A DNA stretch of 32,336 nucleotides from IMG/VR virus record IMGVR_UViG_3300020183_000287, positions 1 through 32,336 of that record; one strand, written 5' to 3'. This DNA comes from a virus. Under the pieces are notes generated by a model. The model did no database searches. It saw only the letters and a program-made list of their open reading frames with translations, and was not told where the DNA came from. Numbering within the stretch: the stretch's first letter is position 1; each line of letters starts with the position of its first letter. This document shows, in pieces, positions 7,801 to 17,242 of this stretch. Position numbers and translations under genes: made by a program.

Positions 7801-9671
7801 ACAAAACCCAATTATCATTTAAGGCTTATAATAGTGATAGTAAAAATTTAGGGTATTTTACTAACCCTGACGGAGTTAACTCTAATACTAATTATATTAC
7901 TCCGACTGTTAATATTGGTCCTAATTTTATTGTATTTGACGAAACTGCAAATATTTTAACACAAGGAAATATTGAAGGTGGGACTTTGTTGGCGTCAGAT
8001 ACCCAACAGGGATCTAACGTATCGTCTGATACTGTAAGGGTATATTCTCCAGCCTATCATAACCAATCACCATCGCCAATACAAATTATCAATTCACAAC
8101 TAATTGTGTTTAGATCCGATAGGTTACCAACATCTGACAGTACTGAAATTTCTGGAAATAATTCATTTTCATTACATTTAAATTCAAATTTTACTTTTTA
8201 TAAAGTTGATGGAAATGTTGACTTAGGAATACCAAACACAATCTCAACCCCTACCGATTCAACAAATAATAGTCAGGATTTTACAGGAGACACTCCGTCT
8301 GTTCAAAATAGTGTTTTAAGCACTTTTAATTGCGAAGGTATGGTTCCTTTAAAATGTTATGATTATGATAGTAATGGTGATTTTATTGTTAAAGATCCTT
8401 GTGACGAAAACGACCCAAAAGTTGTTAAAGGTGGGTGTTATGTTTTAGTGCAACAACCTTACGTGTTATCTATACCAAAAGATATTAAACTTTTTGCTGA
8501 GTGGAAGGCTAGGTTTAGAATGATGTTTGGTGCGTGTAGAGGAATCTTTTCACATGTTTTTCAAAACAATTGGGTAAATGGTACTTTATACATGTACTCT
8601 TTTAAAAAGAAAACAATTTTCAATATCATAGGACAACCAAAAAAATATAAATTTTGTGGGACCTTAGATAATAATTTTAGACCAGGTCAGGGCCCTATTT
8701 ATTATACTGAAGGAACAACAAATTCATTATTTTATAGATCAACACCTTATGATGGAAATAACTTTATTGGTCAAAAACCAAAAAAGAAAAATTTGTCAGG
8801 AAATTGGCAAGACGTTGATTTCAAAGGGACTAACGATTATAACATATTTTTTCCAACCACATTAATGGATTTGGGTTCAAGGGATCAATTTGTTAAAGAA
8901 ATATGTTTCAATCCGGCATTGGAAGCTTATTACGTGAATAATTTAAAATCAACTTCATTTAACGAAACTGCAGATATATTACAATTATTTTTTGTTTCAA
9001 GACTAATTAGTAGTAACTTTTTACAAAATATTATAGGGGCTGGCGACGCATCAATTAATAAATTATTTTCTAGAACTGAAGATAGAATGGATGGTGACGT
9101 TGTACAAATGTTTAGTATTAATTCAGAGTATGGAGTTGTACCATTTAGTGAAGATGAATACGACGACCCGAATGACCTATACGTCCCGTTGACACCTGAC
9201 CCTCTTATGGGTATTTTCTTTTCTTCAGATACGAGGACAAGAGCTTTAGCATCACCTGGTACTATTGTATTTGCCCCAACATTAACATCAAACTTTGGGT
9301 ATCCTAAATCACAAGAAGTACCTATGTACAAGTGGTACTCAGATGATCAAAATAGTATATTCGGTAATGAATTAAATGATTGGTTTACGACACCTAATCA
9401 AAACATAAGTGGTAACGGTTTCTTTTCTGAAAAATACCAAGATTTAAGTTTCATACAGACACCATTTTCACCATATTTTAATAATGGATCAACAGGACAA
9501 AAAGGATATATATTTAACACAGATTCAAATGGAGTTCAATCGGCAACTCCTTGGCCTTCATCACAATCAGACAAATATGTTGTAGGCGCCCCATACCATT
9601 TTTATTTTGGATTAAATGTAGGTAAAACTGCAATAAATAGATACATAACTAAATATATTTTAAATGTATAA
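4893..9671 (+). CDS. Giant baseplate/tail structural protein with an internal membrane-segment block
   Basis: This 1592-residue protein follows gp25-gp6, the place where T4 has the large wedge protein gp7, but I see no clear gp7 similarity. Residues about 50-176 look like a carboxypeptidase-regulatory/transthyretin-like beta domain (VAGRVIV, GIPNANVSIFIP, then KTNESGDFMIVGVP). Residues about 502-560 are almost purely hydrophobic (FIFFLFNL, FLAIIIIFHVLALLWPLI, LLIWLINVVIF), enough for two or three transmembrane helices. A Cys/Pro-rich stretch follows, including CEACPC at 597-602. The C-terminal two-thirds is Asn/Thr/Gly-rich beta-type sequence with scattered cysteines. Its last codons overlap the next ATG by one base. 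A membrane block inside a virion protein suggests insertion into the host envelope during infection. That is inference; the exact role is unknown. Confidence 0.8.
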   Translation: MGNSYRIRTDFNSDKNIRININQNFDFLEILSLKLKQEDVYTRFCADYGVVAGRVIVNGGYGIPNANVSIFIPLSEVDENDVVISTLYPYKRIDEKNEDGYRYNLLPYRQEYGGHTPTGTFPDREDLLTKSEVLEVYEKYYKFTAKTNESGDFMIVGVPLGIRTIMMDLDLSNIGCFSLRPADLIRAGLAGPGQFNGNQFKSSTDLDSLPQIVNFKKDIDVTSFWGEEEICNIGITRVDFDLRELGIEIKPQAVFMGSIFSTSNEDFLKTTCKPKKDAGNLCDMVTGEGKILAIRQTINYDVNGRPVLEQFSLENGGDVIDENGTWLVEVPMNLDYVVTNEFGEQVISNDPSVGIPTKGKYRFRVQYQNESGMEKDIMRGDYLVPNVKEWGWSTSNINGPDTFNSTQLDQQKRSYAFSLDWNDYGDLTTTVGQQMVQEAIDCKDRFYEFTFNKIYTVANFVDRWKWGFNRSRHLGIKEITDRRCTTTTNRFPVNDGVRNFDFIFFLFNLIITILTQAFLAIIIIFHVLALLWPLIRLIVNLLIWLINVVIFGICKAINFLTAGTRPKGGCKTKPITPLPKTNPFSHLSLPMMSYPDCEACPCDIEELPPSNDQTNQSLQNTIDSQNNSLLAEINTIDPFTYSPTNTPSTNEKIRQVLSGYRQGNFIKTPISEYPPTKRVGYDVTLSQSMNLANLRQRYFDGENRIRTTVSNSTISQPFEDSVLVLFVEPGTLNGFSSGELITFVDPTTINDPNLNITTGVTQTGQTLVPKQVTWVDTAGVAQTSNLLLKITGNTTTYKYVAGVEYFQIITGGTVSQYQSQLASNGGLLNKYLYKKRQKFKYGIPPFFVSTDVVYPLQQLSNYQNYEIIFLTRGVDPYTEKQTIKYDLSPLFGKSFGQGLTVQGEFYLNIPIRKNSASGVWFNDQKTPQTHNVTSNILSTNLYNKSFGFTVDQTMFSAFTNNSPHFYNSTDKTQLSFKAYNSDSKNLGYFTNPDGVNSNTNYITPTVNIGPNFIVFDETANILTQGNIEGGTLLASDTQQGSNVSSDTVRVYSPAYHNQSPSPIQIINSQLIVFRSDRLPTSDSTEISGNNSFSLHLNSNFTFYKVDGNVDLGIPNTISTPTDSTNNSQDFTGDTPSVQNSVLSTFNCEGMVPLKCYDYDSNGDFIVKDPCDENDPKVVKGGCYVLVQQPYVLSIPKDIKLFAEWKARFRMMFGACRGIFSHVFQNNWVNGTLYMYSFKKKTIFNIIGQPKKYKFCGTLDNNFRPGQGPIYYTEGTTNSLFYRSTPYDGNNFIGQKPKKKNLSGNWQDVDFKGTNDYNIFFPTTLMDLGSRDQFVKEICFNPALEAYYVNNLKSTSFNETADILQLFFVSRLISSNFLQNIIGAGDASINKLFSRTEDRMDGDVVQMFSINSEYGVVPFSEDEYDDPNDLYVPLTPDPLMGIFFSSDTRTRALASPGTIVFAPTLTSNFGYPKSQEVPMYKWYSDDQNSIFGNELNDWFTTPNQNISGNGFFSEKYQDLSFIQTPFSPYFNNGSTGQKGYIFNTDSNGVQSATPWPSSQSDKYVVGAPYHFYFGLNVGKTAINRYITKYILNV

Positions 9672-11377
9672 TGGGTAACGAAAATGACATAAGAGTAGTT
9701 TTAGGTTCTAAACGTTTTGCTGGTAGTACCGATAAAGATGTTAGTTTACAGGTTCCGTTAATTGGTACAAGAAGAACTATGGTTGAAGGTGATAGGTCTA
9801 TTGTTGTTGATGCTGAAGAAAGATTTAACTTAGAAAGACAAGGTAGTTCTTCTTTTAGAATCTCAGGAAAACTTACAAACATATTTAACAATTCAATAAC
9901 CGGAAAAACGTCATATACTCCTTATGTAAATAATCTTTATTATACAAATCCGGTGGCTAATGCTTTGTCTTTACCTAACTCACCATGGGAAGGACACCCA
10001 CAGTTTGATGAATTTTCAGCATTTAGAACTACAGGAATTACGGGACATATTAATTATGTCCCAAAAAGTGCTAACACATATAATTGGGCGTATTATGTTT
10101 CATATGCTTATAGTAGTACTACCGCACAAACAATGTCATACACTAATGAAAACTTTTCAGTAACAAACACATTTAATGTTGAACAAGGAATACCTTTTGT
10201 TTTAGAAAATAGAGTTGTTGGGGGTAGATCCCTTGTTTATTTCTATTGTGGAGGAAATCATAACTTACAACCAAATGATTATGTAGAACTTAACATAAAC
10301 ATTAATAATAGAAACACATTCCAAGTTTATAGTTTAGGTGATGAAAATTATGGAACTGAAAAAAACGTATTCACTATATACGATATGAAATTTCCTACAA
10401 ATGATATTTTACCTGGCACTTTTGGTAATTTTAAAAGAATTACTAACATAAAAAATAGTGCAGAAACAAAGTCAAGGTATTATGTTAGGTTACATAAAAT
10501 TTTAACAGACGCTAAAGACTGTAATATAACTAAGGCGGGGTTTGAAAACGACCCATTTTTTAGTAAGAAAAAATTAGAGTATTCCGCAATCACACCAAAT
10601 CAAACACAAAGAATCTCAACTAAAGAAAATAATCAAACGTATTCTTTTAATATTGTTAAAGATGTAAATATTGCCGGACTAAAAGATAATAACGGAAAAC
10701 CACTTACTGAACTTTTTATAACTACGATTAATAGGGGTTATTTTGGTTTTTTTAATCAACCACCTGTTGGTCAAAATACGGCAATAGATATTGGATGGGG
10801 ATTTAATTTTTTAAAAAATACATATGATTCTTGGTGGGATCACACATCAACAAATAATAAAGATAATATCCCAGTTGGTAACTATTCTACAAACGGTTTA
10901 ACTTTTTATTATAATGAATTACTTAATATTGGAGACACTATAAAGGGTGATTTTTGTGAGTATAATTATTATGAACAAAAAGAATATGTTATTTCAGATT
11001 TATTTCACAAGTATTCGTTTAATTACAATCTTTTTTATGATAACTCACCAATTAATGAACCTAGTGGGTATTTGTATAAACCACACAACAATATAAAAAT
11101 AAGAACTTTTAGTGATTATTTAGAATTTGGAAATGCTAGTGAAGTTGATAACATACCAACATATGCTTGGTATTCACAATATGAAGAATCTTTTTTTTGG
11201 AGGGATTTATATGATTACGGGTATATAGATGGAGATAATATTGGTGTAAATAATCCATTCACTAACGGATCACACTACCCATTTAAGAGTATTTTGTTTT
11301 CACAATACCCAATAAAAAGAAGTACAAGTGTTCAAACGACACTTATAACACCTATTATAAACGACAACTGTGAATAA
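9671..11377 (+). CDS. Tail/baseplate structural protein, family not recognised
   Basis: This 568-residue protein starts at an ATG whose A is the last base of the previous stop (TAATG). It is rich in Asn, Tyr, Phe and Thr, with few charged clusters and no signal peptide or membrane segment, typical of beta-rich virion proteins. The N-terminal ~60 residues (a VPLIGTRRTMVEGDRSIVV-type segment followed by a QGSSSFRISGKLTNIF stretch) are the most distinctive part, but I cannot place them in a named family. Tight translational coupling to the 1592-residue protein and to the next gene (8-nt overlap) argues that the products assemble together, probably at the baseplate periphery. Confidence 0.7.
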   Translation: MGNENDIRVVLGSKRFAGSTDKDVSLQVPLIGTRRTMVEGDRSIVVDAEERFNLERQGSSSFRISGKLTNIFNNSITGKTSYTPYVNNLYYTNPVANALSLPNSPWEGHPQFDEFSAFRTTGITGHINYVPKSANTYNWAYYVSYAYSSTTAQTMSYTNENFSVTNTFNVEQGIPFVLENRVVGGRSLVYFYCGGNHNLQPNDYVELNININNRNTFQVYSLGDENYGTEKNVFTIYDMKFPTNDILPGTFGNFKRITNIKNSAETKSRYYVRLHKILTDAKDCNITKAGFENDPFFSKKKLEYSAITPNQTQRISTKENNQTYSFNIVKDVNIAGLKDNNGKPLTELFITTINRGYFGFFNQPPVGQNTAIDIGWGFNFLKNTYDSWWDHTSTNNKDNIPVGNYSTNGLTFYYNELLNIGDTIKGDFCEYNYYEQKEYVISDLFHKYSFNYNLFYDNSPINEPSGYLYKPHNNIKIRTFSDYLEFGNASEVDNIPTYAWYSQYEESFFWRDLYDYGYIDGDNIGVNNPFTNGSHYPFKSILFSQYPIKRSTSVQTTLITPIINDNCE

Positions 11378-12206
11378 TTATTATAAAATAAGATTAACAC
11401 CTAACGAAAAGTTTATTAACATACCAATTAAGATTGATTTTGATATGTTAGGTAGAGAGGAATTAGTTGAAGAGTTTGAAAGACAAACAATTGAAAAAGT
11501 GATTAATCCAATTAATGATTTTGAAACTACTAGATTTTCACACGCACCTTGGGATAGTAATCAAGATAAAACTGAAATAAATTACGTATTTAATTTCTTT
11601 GACCAAACGGTAAATGTTACAACCGCAACTCAAAGTAATTGGTTAGATGATTATGAAAATGCGGGATTTTTTGATAATGAAATTTACTTTTTTGCAAACT
11701 CATTTAAAGGAAGTTTTTTCAAGTTAGATTTGTATAATACTAAAAATTTTCAAGACCAAAAATCATTAATAAGTGTTATAATACCAACACAACAAGGACT
11801 AAAAGAACCAGGTACAATAGGTGTTGCCCAAACACCTGTAGAAGTTAAAAAACCAAAATTTATTTTAGATTATATAGGTGCAGATAAAGAAGGTTTTTTC
11901 ATATATTGGTTAAAACAAAAGTCATTTTTAGATCAAAATGAATTTTACGTGTCTTGTAAGTTTTTTAACGCAAAGAAAGGCGGATTTGTTAGAATGATGA
12001 ATGAACCACAATCATCGTTAAGTGGGCTAAATAAATTTAATTTTAATAAAGGAACGTATTTTTTCTATAAAATTATGTTAGACTACGACACATATGAGTA
12101 TAAAATTTATAAAGAAATACCAGTACTAAATCAAGCACCAACCCTATTTAGAGTTGGTGATAACACAAACCCTGTGGTTTGGTATGAATATGTTAATGAG
12201 CAATGA
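11370..12206 (+). CDS. Structural protein of unknown family, GTG start
   Basis: The 278-residue product starts at GTG 11370, overlapping the previous gene by 8 nt. The frame is open from that codon, and the first residues (MNNYYKIRLTPNEKFI) resemble the beginning of the following protein (YYNYNIRISPG), so the GTG is probably the true start. The sequence is mixed alpha/beta with many aromatic residues and no membrane segment. Its end overlaps the next gene as ATGA. No function is recognised; the context indicates a tail or baseplate component produced in step with its neighbours. Confidence 0.7.
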   Translation: MNNYYKIRLTPNEKFINIPIKIDFDMLGREELVEEFERQTIEKVINPINDFETTRFSHAPWDSNQDKTEINYVFNFFDQTVNVTTATQSNWLDDYENAGFFDNEIYFFANSFKGSFFKLDLYNTKNFQDQKSLISVIIPTQQGLKEPGTIGVAQTPVEVKKPKFILDYIGADKEGFFIYWLKQKSFLDQNEFYVSCKFFNAKKGGFVRMMNEPQSSLSGLNKFNFNKGTYFFYKIMLDYDTYEYKIYKEIPVLNQAPTLFRVGDNTNPVVWYEYVNEQ

Positions 12207-13348
12207 TTTATTATAATTATAATATAAGAATATCACCAGGGGTATTAAGTACTGATTTAATATCTTTTCCTTATACTAGTGATACCGTAAATGGGGTTAC
12301 CTCATATAATTTTAACACATATACTGGAATATCATATTTGGTTAGTGGTAATACAAATAGTTGTGGTTGTAATCAATTAACGTGTGGTGTTTGTGCATCT
12401 TGCGAACCAAGTTCGTTATTAACAGGTCTTACGATACCAATATTTTTAACACAAAAATTTAACGATATTGGGTATTATTCTGAATTTGACGGTAACGTAT
12501 TGCAGAAAGATATTATTACTAATTTTTTATACTCTGCGGATACTAATAACCCGTATTCAATTACATTATATGACACATCTGGAGACCCCACAGTAAGTTT
12601 ATTAACTCAAACAGTGTTCTATGTTGATTGGGGTGACGGAACAACTCCACAACAAATAACAAATAATCAATTAAATCACACATATATTAATCATGGTCAA
12701 TATGTTATAAGTTTTTCAGGTACAAATCTTTGGGCAACAAATGTGGTTGAAAAACCAATTTCAATACCCGTAACGGGTGTGACCGTAACCAATCCTTTAG
12801 GTACTTATATATTTACCAAGCAAGGCGGAAATTGGTCAAGTATAACACCTTCTTATGATTATATTTTTACAGGAGATTCCATAAATACTTGCGAAGCACA
12901 AGTATCTAGTGGATACACAACAGTACCTTTTATTGTTTCTGGATATACATCATCAAAATTAAACGATTTAAAAAGATGGGGACCACAATCATTTACTCCT
13001 GGTTATGTTATAACCAAAAAAGGTAGTATGTTTGGGATGGTAGATCAAATAACACCTGATTATACATCATACACAATAAATAATATATCGTATTATGACT
13101 TAACAAATGGTAGAACTTTTTATGTTATGAATAGTTCTGGTATAACTTGCGACGATATAACATTGGCAAAAATAACAAAAGATGAATATCTTTTGGATTT
13201 TGTTAGTGCACCTGAAATAATCACAGATGTTTATTTGGAAAGAGGCAAGTATAGTCCTTTTGAAAATCTTAATAGGTTAGGTGAAGTTGATAATATTGGC
13301 GACTTACAAAGATACGGATATGGATATTTCAAAATCAATACCGTATAA
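12203..13348 (+). CDS. Structural protein with a PKD-like domain and N-terminal cysteine cluster
   Basis: This 381-residue protein is translationally coupled to the previous gene (ATGA). Residues about 52-66 contain five cysteines in the pattern C-x-C-x4-C-x2-C-x2-C, possibly a metal-binding or disulfide knot. Residues about 138-178 contain the PKD signature (YVDWGDGTTP, then HTYINHGQYVISFSG), an immunoglobulin-like fold common in surface and fibre proteins. The C-terminus is an unassigned beta-rich region. The start resembles that of the upstream protein (NIRISPG versus KIRLTPN), suggesting a shared N-terminal docking element. It is probably a baseplate-attached fibre or connector. It ends the second structural transcription unit; a new octamer follows. 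Confidence 0.7.
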   Translation: MIYYNYNIRISPGVLSTDLISFPYTSDTVNGVTSYNFNTYTGISYLVSGNTNSCGCNQLTCGVCASCEPSSLLTGLTIPIFLTQKFNDIGYYSEFDGNVLQKDIITNFLYSADTNNPYSITLYDTSGDPTVSLLTQTVFYVDWGDGTTPQQITNNQLNHTYINHGQYVISFSGTNLWATNVVEKPISIPVTGVTVTNPLGTYIFTKQGGNWSSITPSYDYIFTGDSINTCEAQVSSGYTTVPFIVSGYTSSKLNDLKRWGPQSFTPGYVITKKGSMFGMVDQITPDYTSYTINNISYYDLTNGRTFYVMNSSGITCDDITLAKITKDEYLLDFVSAPEIITDVYLERGKYSPFENLNRLGEVDNIGDLQRYGYGYFKINTV

Positions 13349-13364
13349 AAAATTTAAAATAAAC

Positions 13365-13372
13365 TATTTATA
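13365..13372 (+). promoter_or_regulatory. Putative late promoter octamer TATTTATA
   Basis: An exact octamer lies in the 34-nt gap before the ATG at 13383, separated from it by 10 nt of A-rich leader. It would drive the unit running from 13383 to about 22216. Confidence 0.6.
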
Positions 13373-13382
13373 AAATAAAAAA

Positions 13383-14291
13383 ATGGCACTTGGAACATAC
13401 GGAACTGTAAGACCTGCTGACGTTTCACCAACAGACGTTGAAATTATATTACATTACTCACCAACAAGAGATGTAACAACAGATTTTACATTAAAAAAAT
13501 TAAACGCTGCGTCAATATTAACACCATATTTTCATAATGCAGACACAGGTGGTAACGCTGACGTTGAAATATTAGGAGGATTATACAATTTAAAATTACC
13601 TACTACTGAATTTAACAGGTTAGGTAACTACACTTTGTTTATGAGACCCGCAGAAATAAGGACAACAATAACTGATTGTGGTGTGCTATCATCCTTACCT
13701 AATGTAAAAGGAATAGTGATAGACATAAATAATGTACCAAGCGATTATAGAAATAAATTTATAAATCAAGGACTCGTTGGTTTTAGAGTTGAGTATTTAA
13801 ATAGTGACGGAACTAAAATTACAAATTTTCATCGAGTTATTACTTCATCATTTTTTTGTGAGCCGGTTGTTACTGAACAAGTAAATACTTCACAAAAATC
13901 AATCAGATATAGATATGTTGATGGGGGGACAGATTTAATTTTTTGTACTTTATCCCCATCTAGTTCCCCAACAAACAAACCATCGGCAACACCATTTATT
14001 GGACAACCAAACCAAAATATTATAATTACTAATACTTTCTTTGATCCAATAACTATAGACATTCAAATGGCTGAACACGATGTCGACACGTTGGCAATTG
14101 CTTTATATGGCAACCAAACAAAAAGTATTGAAGATGGTGTTTACACTATGTACGATTCTAGTAATAATATATATAAACAATATAATTTATTTGAAGTTAG
14201 GGATAACTTCAATGAATTATTATATGAAGTTAGAAAAGAAAAAACAACAGGTTTTGACTTCAGTAAAAACTTCACAAACATAGTTAGTTAA
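13383..14291 (+). CDS. Phage structural protein, unnamed family
   Basis: The 302-residue product begins MALGTYGTVRPADVSPTDVE, a well-defined start. It contains a long beta-type region (LPNVKGIVIDINNVPSDYRNKF) but no membrane segment or catalytic motif. I do not recognise a named family. It is the first gene after a putative late promoter and overlaps the start of the 983-residue baseplate-like gene by one base (TAATG), which ties it to baseplate assembly. Residues about 195-215 form a Ser/Thr/Pro-rich linker between two halves. Confidence 0.7.
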   Translation: MALGTYGTVRPADVSPTDVEIILHYSPTRDVTTDFTLKKLNAASILTPYFHNADTGGNADVEILGGLYNLKLPTTEFNRLGNYTLFMRPAEIRTTITDCGVLSSLPNVKGIVIDINNVPSDYRNKFINQGLVGFRVEYLNSDGTKITNFHRVITSSFFCEPVVTEQVNTSQKSIRYRYVDGGTDLIFCTLSPSSSPTNKPSATPFIGQPNQNIIITNTFFDPITIDIQMAEHDVDTLAIALYGNQTKSIEDGVYTMYDSSNNIYKQYNLFEVRDNFNELLYEVRKEKTTGFDFSKNFTNIVS

Positions 14292-17242
14292 TGGCGACTA
14301 AAAAATATTTTTATCCTCCAGCACCTCCCGTTGGTTCTGAAACTTTCTCAAACGATTTGGTCGGGTTTCAAACCGTTGCGGGAGGTGGTTTAACTAATGC
14401 TAATTTTGAATTTACAAATAATGTAAAAGACAAAAATAATAGAAGTTTCGACACTGGAGTTTTCTCATCACCACAAAATCTTGAAACTCTAAATATTACA
14501 AATATTGAAGAAACAAAATCTATTATACAGAAAAATTTTAAAATTTATCCTAATTTTGACTTAACACAAATTACTAGTTTTTGTACATATGGTTCGTTAC
14601 AAAAAAGGTTATCATCATCTATAATCGGAATAATAAACAAATTTCCAGCGGCACTAATAACTGAAGAATATATTTTTGGTTCTATAACCGCACAAACAGC
14701 ATTTAACGCGATTTATGATGAGTTAGAGGATGTCACAAATTTTGACATGAACACAACTGCATTTAGAAATCCTTTTAATATTGATTATACGGTTAATGCT
14801 GCAAGAACAATAGAAACCGCACCCATACCCGTTTCTAAGTATAGGGATTTAACAAACAATTATTCAAGTTATGCGTTTTACACCAATGATTTTAGTGAAG
14901 AGTATCAAATAATAACTTTTACTCCGTCGGATCAACTTCAAGGTGACACTGTTAATTTAACGGTTAAAGGTAATCCATTTTCAGGAAACACAGGACATAC
15001 CAAAACAATAATGATTAAACCAAATAATTTAACAGTTGAAAATATATTTAACTTAGAATTTGATGAGGTTGAAAAGTTTTTATTAAATAGAGACATTTTT
15101 CCTAAATACACTGCGGTTTTTAGATATTCTGAAGCCGGTGGAGACGGTAAAGTTAAAAATTTCGTAAAAAAAATAAATTGGCCATTATTAGATCAATGGA
15201 ATTTAGATATAACAACAAAAGAATTTGAAAATTACTTACAAAGAATAAGTGAAATTGGTAAAATATTAGATCAACAAAAAACAAATTTAATCTCAAGGTT
15301 TTTAACAACAAATGCGTTTAAAGAGTTTGACACTTCTGATAAAAAAATGGAAAAACTACTACAAATTTATGGTAGAAGTTTTGACGAAATAAAAAAGTTT
15401 GTTGATTCTTTATCGCACTTGACTTCCGTGAACTACGTTGTTGGTAACGACATTCCATCACAACTACTGACAAATTTGGCACAAACATTAGGAATAAATT
15501 CTGATATCTCACCAATTACTAATGAAGGTTTTTTAGATTCAGTTTTTTCAACATCAAGTAAAAAAATATATACAGGAAAATCTAAAGATGATTCGCCAAC
15601 TGAATTAAATTATCAGTATTTTAGAAACGTAATTTTAAATTCTGCATATATGTTTAAATCTAAAGGGACAAGACAGTCTTTAGAGTACATAATGAGATTT
15701 ATAGGTGCTCCTGAGGCTTTAGTTGAATTTAATGAAATTATATATGTTGCTGATGGAAAAATTAGAATGGATGAATTTGATGAAAAATATGCTAAGATTT
15801 CAGGAGGCACTATTTACGTTGAGTCACCAGTACCAAATCCAAGTGACACATTTTCAATACAAGGAGTAATATACACAGGATATACTGCTAGCGGAGTTTT
15901 AAACTTTAATAGTAATGTAAGACAAGATTATGGTATTGACGATAACGGATTCCCAAAAAGCCCAAGACCAACAGACAATAATTTTTATCAAAAAGGCGCA
16001 GGATGGTTTGAAAAAAGTCCTAAACACAGATCTCCAGAAGTGATTGATGAACAAAATTCATCATTTGATCCAAGAAATTTATCATTAAAAACAAAATTAC
16101 AACCATTCACATTTGGACAAGAATATATGGACAAATTTAGAAAACCCGATTTTATGGATGGTATGGGTTATACTTTAACAAGAGTTAGTGATAATAAAAA
16201 ATCTTGGGCAAGTAATAATGTCGGTAATAGGACAAGTAAAGAAAATTTTAATGGTGTAAATTATAGAGTTGATGACGATAAATTAGTAATTAATTCTAAA
16301 AATATAGAATTATATGCAAATGTTGGACAAGGAATAACATACGACATATGGGAATTATCTGTTAAAAATGGATATCCAATATCAAATACCTCACTAACAT
16401 CACCTTACCCAACACCTGGTAACATTGATTGGACAACAATCAACCCAAAACCAAAAGAAAAAACATTTTTTGAATTCGCACAATCTTTTTATAACAATTT
16501 TATAAATGTTAGAAACAGACAAACCATATTTGATGGTAAAACTGGCGGGTACCCAACACTCCAATCGGTTTTTTGGAGATACCTTCAATCTGAAGAAACC
16601 GTTGGATTACCAACAAATAAATTTACTTATCAAAAACTTATAGATTATACATTGGGTCTTGGTGATTATTGGCAAAGACTTTTAGAACAGGTTGTTCCTG
16701 CTACCACGCTTTGGTTAACCGGACAAAAGTTAGATAACTCAATTTTTCATAGACAAAAATTTGTTTGGAGAAGACAAAGAGGTTGTGTGTTTATTCCTGT
16801 TGAATGTATTCCTTGTGAGTATAACGGTCAACCACTTGTTTATGACTGCATCGATCAAATATTAAGATGCCAATTACCGACAGCATCACCCGCCGGTATA
16901 TTAGGTAACATATTAAATAACGTATTAAATGAAAGTGGATACACCCAAAGTCAATGTGATTTGAACTCTATCATATCGACTTGGTTTGTTGATTGTAGAA
17001 TAGGAAATCAAATATTAGTTAAAGAACAATTTTATGTTGGTTATGGTTATAACGATTTCCCAACAAATAGTGAAGTAATAAATGCAATAAACGATAAGTT
17101 ACAAACACTTTATAACTACGGTTTAAATTATTTTTTTAGTGGTAATGTTTTAACAATTACTAATAGTACTTGTTATGATCACTTCACAAATAAAACTTTA
17201 TCATTAAATATTGGTATAAACATTCAAATAAATTGTAGTTAA
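14291..17242 (+). CDS. Large baseplate-like protein with a Cys-rich C-terminal module
   Basis: This 983-residue protein has an alpha-helical central region (about 300-480: LDQQKTNLISRFLTTNAF, YGRSFDEIKKFVDSL). A segment near residues 450-475 (MFKSKGTRQSLEYIMRFIGAP) is the kind of motif found in tail protein I and large wedge proteins, where it joins baseplate subunits. Size and position suit a functional counterpart of T4 gp7/gp8, but homology is not shown. After residue ~828 the character changes: a cysteine-rich stretch (CVFIPVECIPCEYN) leads into a ~90-residue C-terminal module. That module resembles one near the end of the next gene's product, as if a fibre-attachment domain had been added. 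It is coupled to both neighbours by one-base overlaps. Confidence 0.72.
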   Translation: MATKKYFYPPAPPVGSETFSNDLVGFQTVAGGGLTNANFEFTNNVKDKNNRSFDTGVFSSPQNLETLNITNIEETKSIIQKNFKIYPNFDLTQITSFCTYGSLQKRLSSSIIGIINKFPAALITEEYIFGSITAQTAFNAIYDELEDVTNFDMNTTAFRNPFNIDYTVNAARTIETAPIPVSKYRDLTNNYSSYAFYTNDFSEEYQIITFTPSDQLQGDTVNLTVKGNPFSGNTGHTKTIMIKPNNLTVENIFNLEFDEVEKFLLNRDIFPKYTAVFRYSEAGGDGKVKNFVKKINWPLLDQWNLDITTKEFENYLQRISEIGKILDQQKTNLISRFLTTNAFKEFDTSDKKMEKLLQIYGRSFDEIKKFVDSLSHLTSVNYVVGNDIPSQLLTNLAQTLGINSDISPITNEGFLDSVFSTSSKKIYTGKSKDDSPTELNYQYFRNVILNSAYMFKSKGTRQSLEYIMRFIGAPEALVEFNEIIYVADGKIRMDEFDEKYAKISGGTIYVESPVPNPSDTFSIQGVIYTGYTASGVLNFNSNVRQDYGIDDNGFPKSPRPTDNNFYQKGAGWFEKSPKHRSPEVIDEQNSSFDPRNLSLKTKLQPFTFGQEYMDKFRKPDFMDGMGYTLTRVSDNKKSWASNNVGNRTSKENFNGVNYRVDDDKLVINSKNIELYANVGQGITYDIWELSVKNGYPISNTSLTSPYPTPGNIDWTTINPKPKEKTFFEFAQSFYNNFINVRNRQTIFDGKTGGYPTLQSVFWRYLQSEETVGLPTNKFTYQKLIDYTLGLGDYWQRLLEQVVPATTLWLTGQKLDNSIFHRQKFVWRRQRGCVFIPVECIPCEYNGQPLVYDCIDQILRCQLPTASPAGILGNILNNVLNESGYTQSQCDLNSIISTWFVDCRIGNQILVKEQFYVGYGYNDFPTNSEVINAINDKLQTLYNYGLNYFFSGNVLTITNSTCYDHFTNKTLSLNIGINIQINCS

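Noticed and set aside
8930-9331. 133-codon minus-strand open frame inside the 1592-residue gene
   Set aside because: It lies wholly within a well-formed plus-strand gene, has no recognisable domain and is not near any octamer on that strand.
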